From: Eriocheir sinensis
Lineage: Eukaryota > Arthropoda > Malacostraca > Decapoda > Varunidae
Assembly (NCBI RefSeq): GCF_024679095.1
Contig: NC_066509.1
Location: forward strand, 18,554,098-18,618,097
Length of the DNA: 64,000 nt
Direction of reading: 5' to 3'
The notes under the pieces are model-generated. The model was not told the origin of the DNA. It did not search any database and saw nothing but the letters and a program-made list of their open reading frames with translations. This document shows, one piece after another, positions 26,301 to 40,566 of this stretch (its first letter is position 1; each line of letters opens with the position of its first letter). Both the position numbers and the translations under genes were made by a program.

Positions 26301-27256
26301 ACCTAGCCTCCGGCCAACACCCGAACCCTCGGCCCCTTTACATGACCACCCTAGCCTCAGGCCAACACCCGCATCCTCGGTCCCTTACATGACCACCCTA
26401 GCCTCAGGCACCCTCGGTCCCTTACACGACCACCCTAGCCTGAGGTCAACACCCACACCCTCGGTTCCTTACACGGCCACCCTAGCCTCAGGCCAACACC
26501 CGCACCCTCGGTCCCCTTGCGACCACCCCTAGCCTCAGGCCAACACCCACACCCTCGGTCCCCTTACGACCACCCTAGCCTTAGGCCAACACCCGCAGCC
26601 TCGGTCCCATACACGACCACCCTAGCCTCAGGCCAACACCCACCCTCGGTCCCCTTGCACGACCACCCCTACCCACAGGCCAACACCCGCACACTAAGTC
26701 CCCTTACACGACCACCCCTGCCTCAGGCCAACACCCGCACCCTCGGTCACCTTACACGACCACCCTAGCCTCAGGCCAACACCCGCACCCTCGGTCCCAT
26801 TGCACGACCACCCTAGCCTCAGACCAACACCCACCCTCGGTCCCCTTACGACCACCCCTAGCATCAGGCCAACACCCACACCCTCGGTCCCTTACACGAC
26901 CACCCTAGCCTCAGGCCAACACCCGCACCCTCGGTCCCTTACACGGCCCCCCTAGCCTCAGGCCAACACCCGCACCCTCGGTCCCCTTACACGACCACCC
27001 TAGCCTCATACAAACACCCGCACCCTCGGTTACACGACCACCCTAGCCTCAGGCCAACACCCGCACCTTCGGTCCCCTTACACGACCACCCTAGCCTCAT
27101 GCCAACACCCACACCCTCGGTCCCTTACACGACCACCCTAGCCTCAGGCCAACACCCTCACCCTCGGTCCCCATACACGACCACCCTTGCCTCAGGCACC
27201 CTCGGTCCCTTACACGGCCACCCTAGCCTCAGGCCAACACCTGCACCCTCGGTTCA
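23305..27256. repeat. ~48-bp minisatellite array, about 80 copies (4 kb)
   Basis: Each unit contains CCTAGCCTCAGGCCAACACC, then CACACCCTCGGTCCC, then TTACACGACCACC. The first variable site is mostly CACACCC or CGCACCC. The run of C before TTACAC varies from three to five, so unit length drifts around 47-49 bp. Some units have lost 8-20 bases (for example near 26,405 and 27,195). Subtypes (ACGACC, ACGGCC, ATGACC) are interleaved. The short Pro/His/Ser frames are repeat translations. Confidence 0.95.
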
Positions 27257-28260
27257 CCACGCCGCCGCGCGGGTTTAGCGGAGACAAAATATGGAGCTAA
27301 TCTAGGTCGCCGCCGCCTCCCGCGAGAGATTTTACCCGGCGAGTAATGACTAAATACACATACGGCGGCCGCGATGCGCCATCAGTAAGTGGCAGGATAT
27401 TATACCAGCCGCCCGGCGGCGAGGAACAGCAGCAATAACAGCAACGAGAAAACCAGTGATATTGAAATCCCAAGTCTTGAAAGAGCAAACATAAAAAAAA
27501 ATAGCGGCAACAAACAAACGAACAAACAACAAACAAGCTACAAACAAGCAAAGAAACGAACATCAAGAAAACAGCAAACAACAAATAACATACAAAGAAG
27601 AGCAGCAGCAACACCACCAGCAACATTAATAACATCAACGAGAAAAACAGTGATATTGAATCCTCGTGTCTTTAAACAACAAACAACAAGAATAAAAGCA
27701 GTAGTGACAGAAGTACGAGACATCAGTAGAAAGAAACAACAGCAACAGCACTATCAGCCAAAAAACAGCAGAAGCAGGAGATAATAATACCAACAGAAAA
27801 TAGGTTGTTAATATTCTTTCGATAGTCACATAATAGAGTAACTTTGCTCCACACACTTAATTAAGTAACCAGTTTGTGTTCCCTTTGCACAAAGTATCAG
27901 TGTAACCATTTTTGTTCCCCCTACACAAAATAAGGTACCCATTATCTCATCTCCTGACACTAATAATTAACCGTTTCTACTCTCTTTGCCCGTGCCCAAA
28001 TCATGTACCCATTTTTTTGCTCCCCTTAAACAAATCAATTATAAGCATTTCTGTCCCACTACATATATTCAGTTACCCATTACTCATCCCCTTACAGATC
28101 ACCAAATAACCCTTTCTATCCCCCTTACACAAAAACAGGTGCCTATTATTTTATCCCCTTACACAAAACCAACTGACCATTTTCATCCGCTAACGCAAAA
28201 TCTACCAACTATCTTTTACCCCTTTTCTTTCGCACGATCAAGGATGAAGGAGGGCGACTA
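27257..28260. other. Unassigned DNA with an ancient ~196-bp duplication
   Basis: The left edge (27,265-27,425) is unusually rich in CG dinucleotides (CGCCGCCGC words) for this window. Around 27,441 and 27,638 near-identical stretches occur (GAGAAAACCAGTGATATTGA versus GAGAAAAACAGTGATATTGA), giving a ~196-bp period over 27,420-27,790. From 27,860 to 28,210 a loose CCCCTTACACAAA...ACCCATT motif recurs about every 45-60 bases. No coding gene supported. Confidence 0.5.
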
Positions 28261-28279
28261 AATGGAGGAAAAGTGAGAG

Positions 28280-28358
28280 TATAAAAAGCTTTATACTGGA
28301 ACGTCTTAAGGGAAGCGTGTCTACAGGTCTTCGGTGTCACCAGTTCAGCGAGGTGAGT
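28280..28358 (+). promoter_or_regulatory. Possible orphan promoter with first-exon splice donor
   Basis: TATAAAAAG at 28,280-28,288 is followed about 60 bases later by CAGTTCAGCGAG and then GTGAGT at 28,353-28,358, a consensus splice donor. A TATA box, a short leader and a donor are what a short untranslated first exon of an arthropod gene looks like. No ATG lies in the leader, and I find no matching downstream exon in the window, so this may be chance. Confidence 0.3.
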
Positions 28359-28377
28359 GACTATTAATTATGGCTGC

Positions 28378-28740
28378 GGGGGGGGGGGGGGGGGGGTGAG
28401 GGAGAAAGAGAGGAGGAGGAGGAGGGGGGGGTAGGGGGGGGTGAAGGGGGCGGCGGAGGAGAAGGAGTTGCGTAATAATGAAAAAAATGAAGAGGAGGAG
28501 GAGAATGTTGGGGAGGAGATGGAGGAGGATTTGCGTGATAACAAAAAAGAATGAACAGAGGGAGGAGGAGGAGGAGGAGGAGGAAGAGAAAAACGATTAT
28601 AAGAAGAGGAAGCAGTAAAGATGGAGGAGAAAATAAGATAAGTAGAATAAGAACTAGAATAGTTCATTAGGAGAGAACAGAAGAAAAAAAGGAGAAGAAA
28701 AAGAATAAAGAAAAAGAAAGTGGTTCCTCTCTTCCCCCCT
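28378..28740. repeat. Poly(G)19 and GGA purine-rich block
   Basis: A run of 19 G at 28,378-28,396 opens a purine-rich stretch of GGAGGA and GAAGAA units to about 28,720. The Ser/Phe/Pro minus frame is a repeat translation. Confidence 0.85.
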
Positions 28741-29879
28741 GACGCCTGTTGGGTGGGGCGTTTCAACCCTCGGCTCAGGCGGTATATGACAACCCAACAC
28801 TCGTCCACTTAGCAGCGTCGTGTCTAGCGAGGAGGAGGCAACTTTCCACGGCCTTGCTTCTGTCTCTCTCCACACCTCCTCCGCCTCACCTCCCCCATAG
28901 CTTTAGGGCCATATCATTAAACATTGCGTCGGCCAAGCACACACATTCGACATGGGTTTCCTAGGAGTTGTGAGCCGTTCCAGGGGTAGTGTTATGACCA
29001 TGGTGGGAGTTTGACATGGCTTCTGTACCATGGACTCTAAATACACTCATGAGACCGCATTTTACCTCTTTTATTTTCCCTTTATAAATAATTATTGTCG
29101 TGTATCGGTAACGTCTAAGAATACCGACCTTGGTCACAAATCTGGAGCAGTTCGCGCATGACGTCACATTGTTTTGCTCCAAGGATTCTGCCTCAACGCT
29201 CCTTGTTTCCGCTGCCTTTAACTTGCATCCTATTTGTCACACATGAAACTCCTCTCCCCGCTTTGTCTTTCTGCCTCTTTCTTACCACTCTGTTCCTCTT
29301 CACTGTGTCTCCTTGGTGTTTGTTTCCTCTTCCACTTCCTCTCCTCTCTTCCTTTCCTTGCTTTTCTCTTCTTCTTTCATGTCTCTACTTCCACCTCCCC
29401 ACCCCACCTACTTCCCTTTTCCTGCCTGTTCCCTCCATTTTTTGTACTTTTCCTTCGTTTTTTTCTTTATATAATTATTTTCCCCTTGCAGCTTTTGCCA
29501 CACCTCTTGTTTGCTTTTAGTTTTGTGGGACAGCTGTGTCCACCCCGTCCACGCCAGGAACCAGGTTTTGCTGTGTTCCCCATCTCGGTGCGGAGTCCAG
29601 TGCTGTCAGAAGCAAAGTAATCTTAATGCTGCCCCACTGACCGTCTTCTTGTATGTTCTCCAGTACCTCGTCTGATGGTCTGTGGCTGGTCTGTTGGTAC
29701 TGGTCTCTCTCTAGATCCTCGCCTCATTCCGTCTCTGAATGTCGCTCCCTTACTGCTTCGGCTTCTATTTCCTGCTCCCTTTCTTTCTCTACTTCGTATA
29801 TGACCCCTCTCTTGCCTCTTTATTGCCTCTCTCCAATTCCTCCTCGCCTTAATGTTGTCTCTCCTCTCCCAAACTGTAT
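28741..29879. other. Unassigned DNA, partly pyrimidine-rich
   Basis: 28,741-29,190 is mixed sequence without a domain-bearing frame. 29,220-29,520 is C/T-rich. 29,520-29,880 is mixed with several near-repeats of CTCTCTT. No gene supported. Confidence 0.45.
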
Positions 29880-30350
29880 TGGTCAGCATTAACCAGACCT
29901 CATCTCGATTATGCGGTTCAGTGCTGTCCCCTTTACTATAGAATGGACACCAGTATGTTAGAATATTTGCAGAGGAGGATGACAAGGGACTCACGAGCTG
30001 AGAATATTAAATGTGCATCCTCTGGAAAGGCGAAGGGCGCGAGGAGGCTTGTTCGAAGTTTATAAATGGATGAAGGGCTGCAATGAGGGTGATGTCAATA
30101 AGTTTCTGGTGGTAAGAGATAAAGGTAAGACACTTAGTAATATGTTTAAGTTGGATGGATTCATAATTAACAAGGATGTGGACTAGTACTGGTTTACAAA
30201 TAGAGTGGTGGATGAGTGGAACAAGCGTGGCAGTCATGTGATGAGTGCCAATAGGACCTTTAAAAAGAGGCCAGATACATTCTTAGATAGTGTAAACTTT
30301 ATATCCTCTTGCAGACTCCTTACGTTCCTATAATCTCACGTTCTTATATC
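29880..30350 (+). pseudogene. CR1-like LINE ORF2, C-terminal fragment
   Basis: In shifting frames the sequence reads TRPHLDYAVQCC, LEYLQRRMT, then GARRLVRSLYKWMKGCNEGD, MFKLDGF, WFTNRVVDEWN and FKKRPDTFLDS. This is the order RPHLDYAVQ...RRxRGxLxxxYKWMKG...FTNRVVDEWN...FKxxxDxFL at the end of CR1-group ORF2. A TAG interrupts it before YWFTNRV, and the SLERRR segment is damaged. The upstream RT is absent, so this is a 5'-truncated, old copy of a family distinct from family A. Confidence 0.72.
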
Positions 30351-30646
30351 TGTGTTACATTTCCTCTGCCCCAGCCCAAACCTTTCCTCCCTTTTCACTC
30401 CTTCCACCCACAAGAACTACCCACCCCTCGTCTGTAAGTGCTAGATCCGTCCTCAAGCACATGTAGCTTCCCCTTACACGGCTTTGTATCCCACGGCTCT
30501 GCGTCTCACGGCCTTCTCTCACACGTTTGTCGCAGCAGTCCAGAAGTTCCCGTTGACATGTTATATGGCCTGAGAGTGAGGGAGAGAGAGAGAGAGACTG
30601 TGTCATAAGAATTCCAGGTCTAGTGCGTGGAGAGAAAGAAGAGATG

Positions 30647-32384
<1,738 letters not shown>

Positions 32385-32536
32385 ATCACCTCCACCACCA
32401 TCACCACCACCACCACCACCACTTTCATCATCAGCACCACCTCTACTTTCACCATCAACAACAACTACAGCACAACCACCACCACTACCACCACCACCAC
32501 CACAACAACCACCACTTTCATCATCACCACCACCTC
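32385..32536. repeat. CAC/CAT/CAA-rich tract, 5' flank of CR1-A copy 2
   Basis: Imperfect ACC and ATC triplets. The part 32,442-32,536, starting TCTACTTTCACCATCAACAA and ending CACCACCTC, recurs in shorter form at 34,766-34,843 on the other side of the LINE. Confidence 0.85.
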
Positions 32537-34665
32537 GGTTCTGGCGTTCATAAATTAGTGCGCGTCGACATTAGAGCTCAATCATCAGTGACTGAAAATA
32601 AAGTAAGTGCCCAATTTCAAAAGAGCTAACTTCGTAGAAATCCGATAAAAACTAACAGAAATACAACTATCAGATGACGACAACGTAGATGAAGCCTGGC
32701 TAAGCCTTAAAAATCACTTACTCACTCAGCAGAACACATTCGTCCCCTTGTGCGAGAAGCGAATTAACACTAATAAAAGCCCACCGTGGTTTAATAGCGA
32801 AATTAAACATTCAGTCAATGAGAGAAAATTGTTTTACAGGTTAAAGAAAGAGCAAAGCACGCCCGAAAACATTAGACTTTATAATGATGCCAGGCGACGA
32901 GTAAAAAGACTAGTAGGTCAGGCAAAGCGTAGATATGAAGAAAATATTGCAGCCAACTGTAAAAATAATCCGAAATCTTTCTTCAGTTACATAAACAACA
33001 GAAAGGCAACCAAAAGTGGTACTGGACCTTTAACAAACAGCGACGGTGCACTAGTGCCTGACAGCCAACACATTGCAAACCTCTTAAACAATTATTTTTC
33101 CTCGGTGTTTAATACTAACAGTCTTCCTCTCGCTACCACCAACACCAGTACTAGTGTAAATCTCGAGCATGCATTGCCTAATTTTGAAATAACAACCGAT
33201 GAAGTCCTTAAAGCTCTCCATTCACTTAAAACAAATAAAAGTCTCGGACCCGACAAAGTATATCCTATACTGCTTAAAGAAACAAAAAGAGCGAAATACT
33301 CTCCTCCCTTACTAGCGTATTCAATATGTCCTTGCGACAAGGCATCGTCCCTTCGGATTGGAAAAAGGCTAACGTGACACCGATTTTTAAGAAAGGAGAC
33401 AAAAAATACCAGGTAACTACCGACCCATTAGTCTAACTTCAATTGTAGGTAAGCTACTCGAGAGCATAATTAGAGACAAAATTGTGAGTTACCTCGAAAG
33501 CCACTCATTAATTGGGGATTCACAACATGGCTTCCGTAACAAAAGATACTGCCTGTCAAACCTACTGACCTTTTATAACGATCTCTTCTCAATTTATGAC
33601 GTAACCAAATCAGTGGACGTAGTCTATCTTGATTTCCAGAAAGCGTTTGATAAAGTCCAACATCATAAATTACTTTACAAATTAAAGCAAAAGGCATTGA
33701 CGGTCAAGTAAACCAATGAATCGCGAATTGGTTGAGCAACAGACAACAAAGAGTTGTCATTGACGGATTTAACTCAGAGGGGGCGCCGGTCACTAGTGGC
33801 GTCCCTCAGGGCTCGGTTCTTGGCCCAGTGCTCTTCATTATTTACATCAACGACGTGGATGTTCAGCATTAGTAAATTTGCAGACGACACAAAGATTGGT
33901 AACTCGGTTCTTACTGACGAAGACAGGCAAAGCCTCCAAGAGGATTTGCACAAAATTTCAGCTTGGTCGGATAAATGGGAGATGCCCTTTAACGTAGATA
34001 AGTGCCAGGTCCTTCAAGTTGGAACAAAAAATAAGAAGTTCGATTACGAAATACGCGGCGTTAAACTCACAAGCGTTCAATGCGTTAAGGACCTGGGGAT
34101 TAAAATTCTCAAATTCTCACATCAATGCATCGATGCAGCAAATAAAGCGAACAGAATGTTGGGCTTCATTAAAAGAAACTTTTTATTCAAGAATAAAGAT
34201 GTAATACTTCCGCTCTACAATAGTTTAGTCAGAACCCACTTGGAATATGCGGTACATTTTTGGTCTCCCCGCCATGCAAAGGACATTGCTAAACTAGAAG
34301 GTGTTCAGCGTCGAGCAACAAGCATGATCCCTTCCTTGCGCAACAAATCCTACGAAGAAAGGCTTTCCACCCTTAACATGTTCTCTCTTGAGAAGCGTCG
34401 CCTCCGAGGAAAACTGATCGAATGTTTTAAAATACTTAATGGTTTCACGAATGTAGACAGAACAAAATTGTTTATGATCGATGACACTTTGCGAACGAGG
34501 AACAATGGCACAAAACTCAAATGTAGACAAGTAAATTCAGACTGCACCAAATTTTTCTTCACCAACGTTGTAGTGCGAGAATGGAATAAGCTCCCACCAT
34601 CAGTGGTCCAGTGTAACACGATTGACTCCTTTAAAAACAAGCTCGACCGTCACTTCCTTGAACTT
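32537..34665 (+). pseudogene. CR1-A ORF2 (RT), copy 2
   Basis: Readable segments in order: KSPPWFNSEIKHSVNERK, YINNRKATKSGTGPL, NKSLGPDKVYPILLKET, a frameshift near 33,295, DWKKANVTPIFKKGD, a shift near 33,410, QHGFRNKR, VVYLDFQKAFDKVQHH (motif A intact), a shift near 33,690, [13 protein letters not shown] (motif B), SKFADDTKIG (motif C) and the CR1 tail to FKNKLDRHFLELN. About 20 bases after NDVDV are lost, and KIASNLKFS is reduced to KILKFS. At least four frame breaks make it inactive, but each piece closely resembles copies 1 and 3, so the family spread fairly recently. Confidence 0.85.
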
Positions 34666-34765
34666 AATATTAACAAGAGTAGAAAAGCAACGTTTTGGAG
34701 CCATCTGATTAATGTAAAATCACTTAGGTCTGTGTGGTCTGATGTTCTAAGTAAATCTATGTAAA
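32537..34765 (+). mobile_element. CR1 family A copy 2, 5'-truncated
   Basis: This copy begins inside the endonuclease domain (GGTTCTGGCGTTCATAAATT, matching copy 1 at 11,131) and ends with the family A 3' tail, two variants of ATGTAAATCT. It aligns with copy 1 and copy 3 throughout at high identity. Both flanks are the same CAC/CAT-rich sequence. Confidence 0.88.
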
Positions 34766-35265
34766 TCTATTTTCACCATCAACAACAACTACTACACAAC
34801 CACCATCAACACCACCACCGGCACTTTCATCATCACCACCACCTCTACTCTCACCATCAACAACAACTACAACACAACCACCACCACTACCAGCAGTACC
34901 CCATTCACTGCCAGAAATATCATCACCTAAATTACTTTCATCGCCATTTTTCTTCACTATGGCTACCTCCATCGACGTTATCTATCTCATTATCATTATC
35001 AATATAATTACCATTTGTATCATCCCACCATTATCATAATTATCACCATCACCATCTCTGCTCCACCTCCATCACGACCCCTGTCAACACCACCACCGCC
35101 ACCATTATCATCACCACCTCTAATAATATTGTCGTCTATCATAATCGTCATCACCATCATTATCACCCATACCAACCCACCCACGACCACCACCACCACC
35201 ATCACTACTACTATTACTGTCACTACCATTACTACTACTACTACTACTACCACCACCACAGTATA
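34766..35265. repeat. CAC/CAT/ACT-rich tract, 3' flank of CR1-A copy 2
   Basis: 34,766-34,843 repeats the 5' flank unit (TTTCACCATCAACAACAACT ... CACCACCTC), and 34,844-34,895 begins a third copy. From 35,010 to 35,265 the tract becomes ATC/ACC/ACT triplets. Frames here are repeat translations. Confidence 0.85.
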
Positions 35266-36294
<1,029 letters not shown>

Positions 36295-36350
36295 GGTAAG
36301 GAAAAAGTTATTCATACTTATGGAGAGGATACAAACACAAACTGAACAAT

Positions 36351-36929
<579 letters not shown>

Positions 36930-37410
36930 GAGGAGGAGGCTGCCGGCCCTGGCCCAGTCAAGGAGCAGGCCGGCGACACTTTCGCGGAAGGGGCCTCCCC
37001 CACTGCCCCTTCGTCCCGAAACATTCCGTTACTTAGACGTCCGTGAACAAAGCGCCCGTAAACGATGCGAAACACGTAAACAATGCGAAACACGTACACA
37101 ATGCGCCGTAAACGATGCGAAACACATAAATAATGCGAAAAACGTTCTCAATGCGCCCGTAAACGATGCGAAACACGTAAATAATGCGAAAAACGTTCTC
37201 AATGCGCCCGTAAACGATGCGAAACACGTAAATAATGCGAAAAACGTTCTCAATGCGCCCGTAAACGATGCGAAACACGTAAACGATACGAAACACGTAA
37301 ATTGTGCGAAAAACGTACTCAATGCGCCCGTAAACGATTCGAAACACGTAAACGATGCGAAACACGTAAACGATGCGAGAAACGTACACAATGCGACCGT
37401 AGACGAGACT
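36930..37410. repeat. 18-bp minisatellite with 51-bp higher-order unit (block 1)
   Basis: After a G/C-rich lead (36,930-37,040) the word CGTAAACGATGCGAAA recurs about every 18 bases. At 37,100-37,270 three variants plus a shorter 15-base one form a 51-bp higher-order repeat, marked by GCGCCCG at about 37,153, 37,204 and 37,255. Because 18 and 51 are multiples of 3, both strands stay open and encode FASFTG- or RIVYVF-type repeats that are not proteins. Confidence 0.9.
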
Positions 37411-37494
37411 AAACTCGTTAAGTAGAGGACTCAGCCAAAATGAAATACGACTCAGCACAAGAAACCCAAACACCCTTGACTCAGTCACCTCAAA

Positions 37495-38135
37495 TAACCC
37501 AAAACGAGGTGGGTGGGTGAGTGGGTTGGTGGGCGGGTGTGGAGGAGGAGGGGAGGGAGGGGAGGGGGGAGAGGTGGGTGGGTGTATTGGTGGGTATAGG
37601 TAAGGAGGGCAGGAGGAGGGGAGGGCCATGGAGGTTCACAGTGGGGTAGGTCTATGCAAGCTACCTTCCCGCTCACCTCCCTACCTCCCTACCTACCAGC
37701 CTGCCAACCAACCTCCCTCGCCCCCTGCCTCTCTCTCACCACGCCTGCCTACCATCCTCCCCGCCCACTTGCGAACCTGCAACACACCTCCCTGAAAACA
37801 CACTGGCTGGAACACACATAAACACAGCCCAAACGAAGTGGGTGGGTGAGTGGGTTGGTGGGGGTGTGGAAGGAAAGGGGAGGGAGGGGAGGGATATCGG
37901 TGGGTGAGTGGGTGGGTATAGGTAAGGAGGGCAGGAGGAGAGGAGGGGCATAGAGGTTCGCAGTGGGGGTAGGTCTATGCTAGCTACCTTCCCGCTCACC
38001 TCCCTCTTTCCCCTCCTACCTACCTCCCTACCTACCAGCCTGCCTACCACCCTCCCTCGCTCCCTGCCTCTCTCCCGCCACGCCTGCCTACCATCCTACC
38101 CGCCCACTTGCGAACCTGCAACACACCTCCCTCAA
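37495..38135. repeat. Tandem duplication of a ~330-bp segment
   Basis: 37,498-37,829 and 37,830-38,135 share, in order, GTGGGTGGGTGAGTGGGTTG, GGTATAGGTAAGGAGGGCAG, GTAGGTCTATGC, CTACCTTCCCGCTCACCTCC and GCCCACTTGCGAACCTGC. They differ mainly in short-repeat length. No gene lies inside. Confidence 0.85.
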
Positions 38136-38600
38136 AAGACACTGACTGGCACACAAAAACACAAGACTGAGTCCCTCAAAACACACTGACTGGCACACAA
38201 AAACACAAGACTGAGTAAATTAAAAACACACTGACTGGCACACACAAACACAAGACTGAGTCCGTTAAAAACACACTGACTTGCACACAAAATCACACGA
38301 CTGAGTCCATTAAAAACACTGACTGGCACACAAAAACACAAGACTAAATCCATTAAAAACACACTGACTGGCACACAAAAACACAAAACTGAGTCCATTA
38401 AAACACACTGACTGGCACACAAAAACACAAGACTGAGTCCATTAAAAACACACTGACTGGCACACAAAAACACAGGACTGAGTCCCTCAAAACACACTGA
38501 CTGGCACACAAAAACACTAGACTGAGTCCCTCAAAACACACTGACTGGCACACAAAAACACAAGACTAAGTCCATTAAAAACACACTGACTGGCACACAA
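38136..38600. repeat. ~42-45 bp minisatellite, about 11 copies
   Basis: Units contain AACACACTGACTGGCACACA, then AAAACACAAGACTGAGTCC and either CTCAA or ATTAAA. The minus-strand frame reading CASQCVFNGLSLVFL repeats is a repeat translation. Confidence 0.92.
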
Positions 38601-38604
38601 AACG

Positions 38605-39252
38605 CGCGGGGTCCGAAGAGGAGGAGGCTGCCGGGCCTGGCCCAGTCGAGGAGCAGGCCTCCCCCGCTGCCCCTCGTCCCGAGACATTCCGTTACTAAGA
38701 CGCCCGTGAACAATGCGCCCGTAAACGATGCGAAACACGTGAACAATGCGCCCGTAAACGATGCGAAACACGTAAACGATGCGTCCGTAAACGATGCGAA
38801 AAACGTAAACAATACGTCCGTAAACGATGCGAAAACGTAAAAGATGCGAAAAACATAAACAATGCGACCGTAAACGATGCGAAAAAACGTAAACGATGCG
38901 AAAAACGTATACAATGCGACCGTTAACGATGCGAAAAACGTAAACGATGCGAAAAACGTAAATAATGCGACCGTAAACGATGCGAAACACGTAAATGATG
39001 CGAAAAACGTAAACATTGCGACCGTAAACGATGCGAAAAACGTAAAAAATGCGAAAAAGGTAAACAATGCGACCGTAAACGATGCGAAAAACGTAAACAA
39101 TGCGAGAACGTAAACAATGCGACCGTAAACGATGCGAAAAACGTAAACGATGCGAAAAACGTAAACAATGGGACCGTAAACGATGCGAAAAACGTAAACA
39201 ATGCGACCGTAAACGATGCGACCGTAAACGATGCGAAAAACGTAAACAATGC
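38605..39252. repeat. 18-bp minisatellite block 2, duplicated with its G/C-rich lead
   Basis: 38,605-38,705 repeats the lead of block 1 (GAGGAGGAGGCTGCCGG, CTGGCCCAGTC, GACATTCCGTTACT). CGTAAACGATGCGAAAAA units then follow to 39,252, here alternating with CGTAAACAATGCGACCG. The 298-codon minus frame over it is a repeat translation. Confidence 0.9.
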
Positions 39253-39431
39253 GGATTTATGATATTCGTTGTTATTATTATTATTATATGTGTTCCATGT
39301 GGTTCACAGTTGTATGCATGGCAGGTATGTGAAATGTTTTCCCCGTTTTCTTCATATTTTCCCAAGGCCGTGTTAAAGAAAACGGGACACTGGCCGTGGC
39401 CTGCTGCGCTCACTCAAGGTCAGGTCAAGCG

Positions 39432-39433
<2 letters not shown>

Positions 39434-39473
<40 letters not shown>

Positions 39474-39533
39474 CACACACAAACACAAACACACACACAC
39501 ACACACACACAAACACAAACACACACACACACA
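39434..39533. repeat. (CA)n with CAAACA interruptions
   Basis: About 100 bases of CA dinucleotide with regularly placed AAACA variants. The DNA between 39,253 and 39,433 shows no gene. Confidence 0.93.
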
Positions 39534-40458
<925 letters not shown>

Positions 40459-40566
40459 CATAGAAAATCAGATCACACAGACCCCAAGGTCCAGACGAGG
40501 TGGTCTGTCCTTAAACCTAAGTGATTTTACATTAATCAGATGGCTCCAAAACGTTGCTTTTCTACT

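Noticed and set aside
23305..27256. CRISPR-like array of regular repeats
   Set aside because: Whole units are repeated with no unique spacers, no cas genes are present, and the surroundings are eukaryotic. It is a minisatellite.
38517..39413. A 298-codon minus-strand open frame with RIVYVF repeats
   Set aside because: The 18-bp tandem repeat is a multiple of three, which keeps frames open on both strands; the peptide is purely periodic and matches no family.
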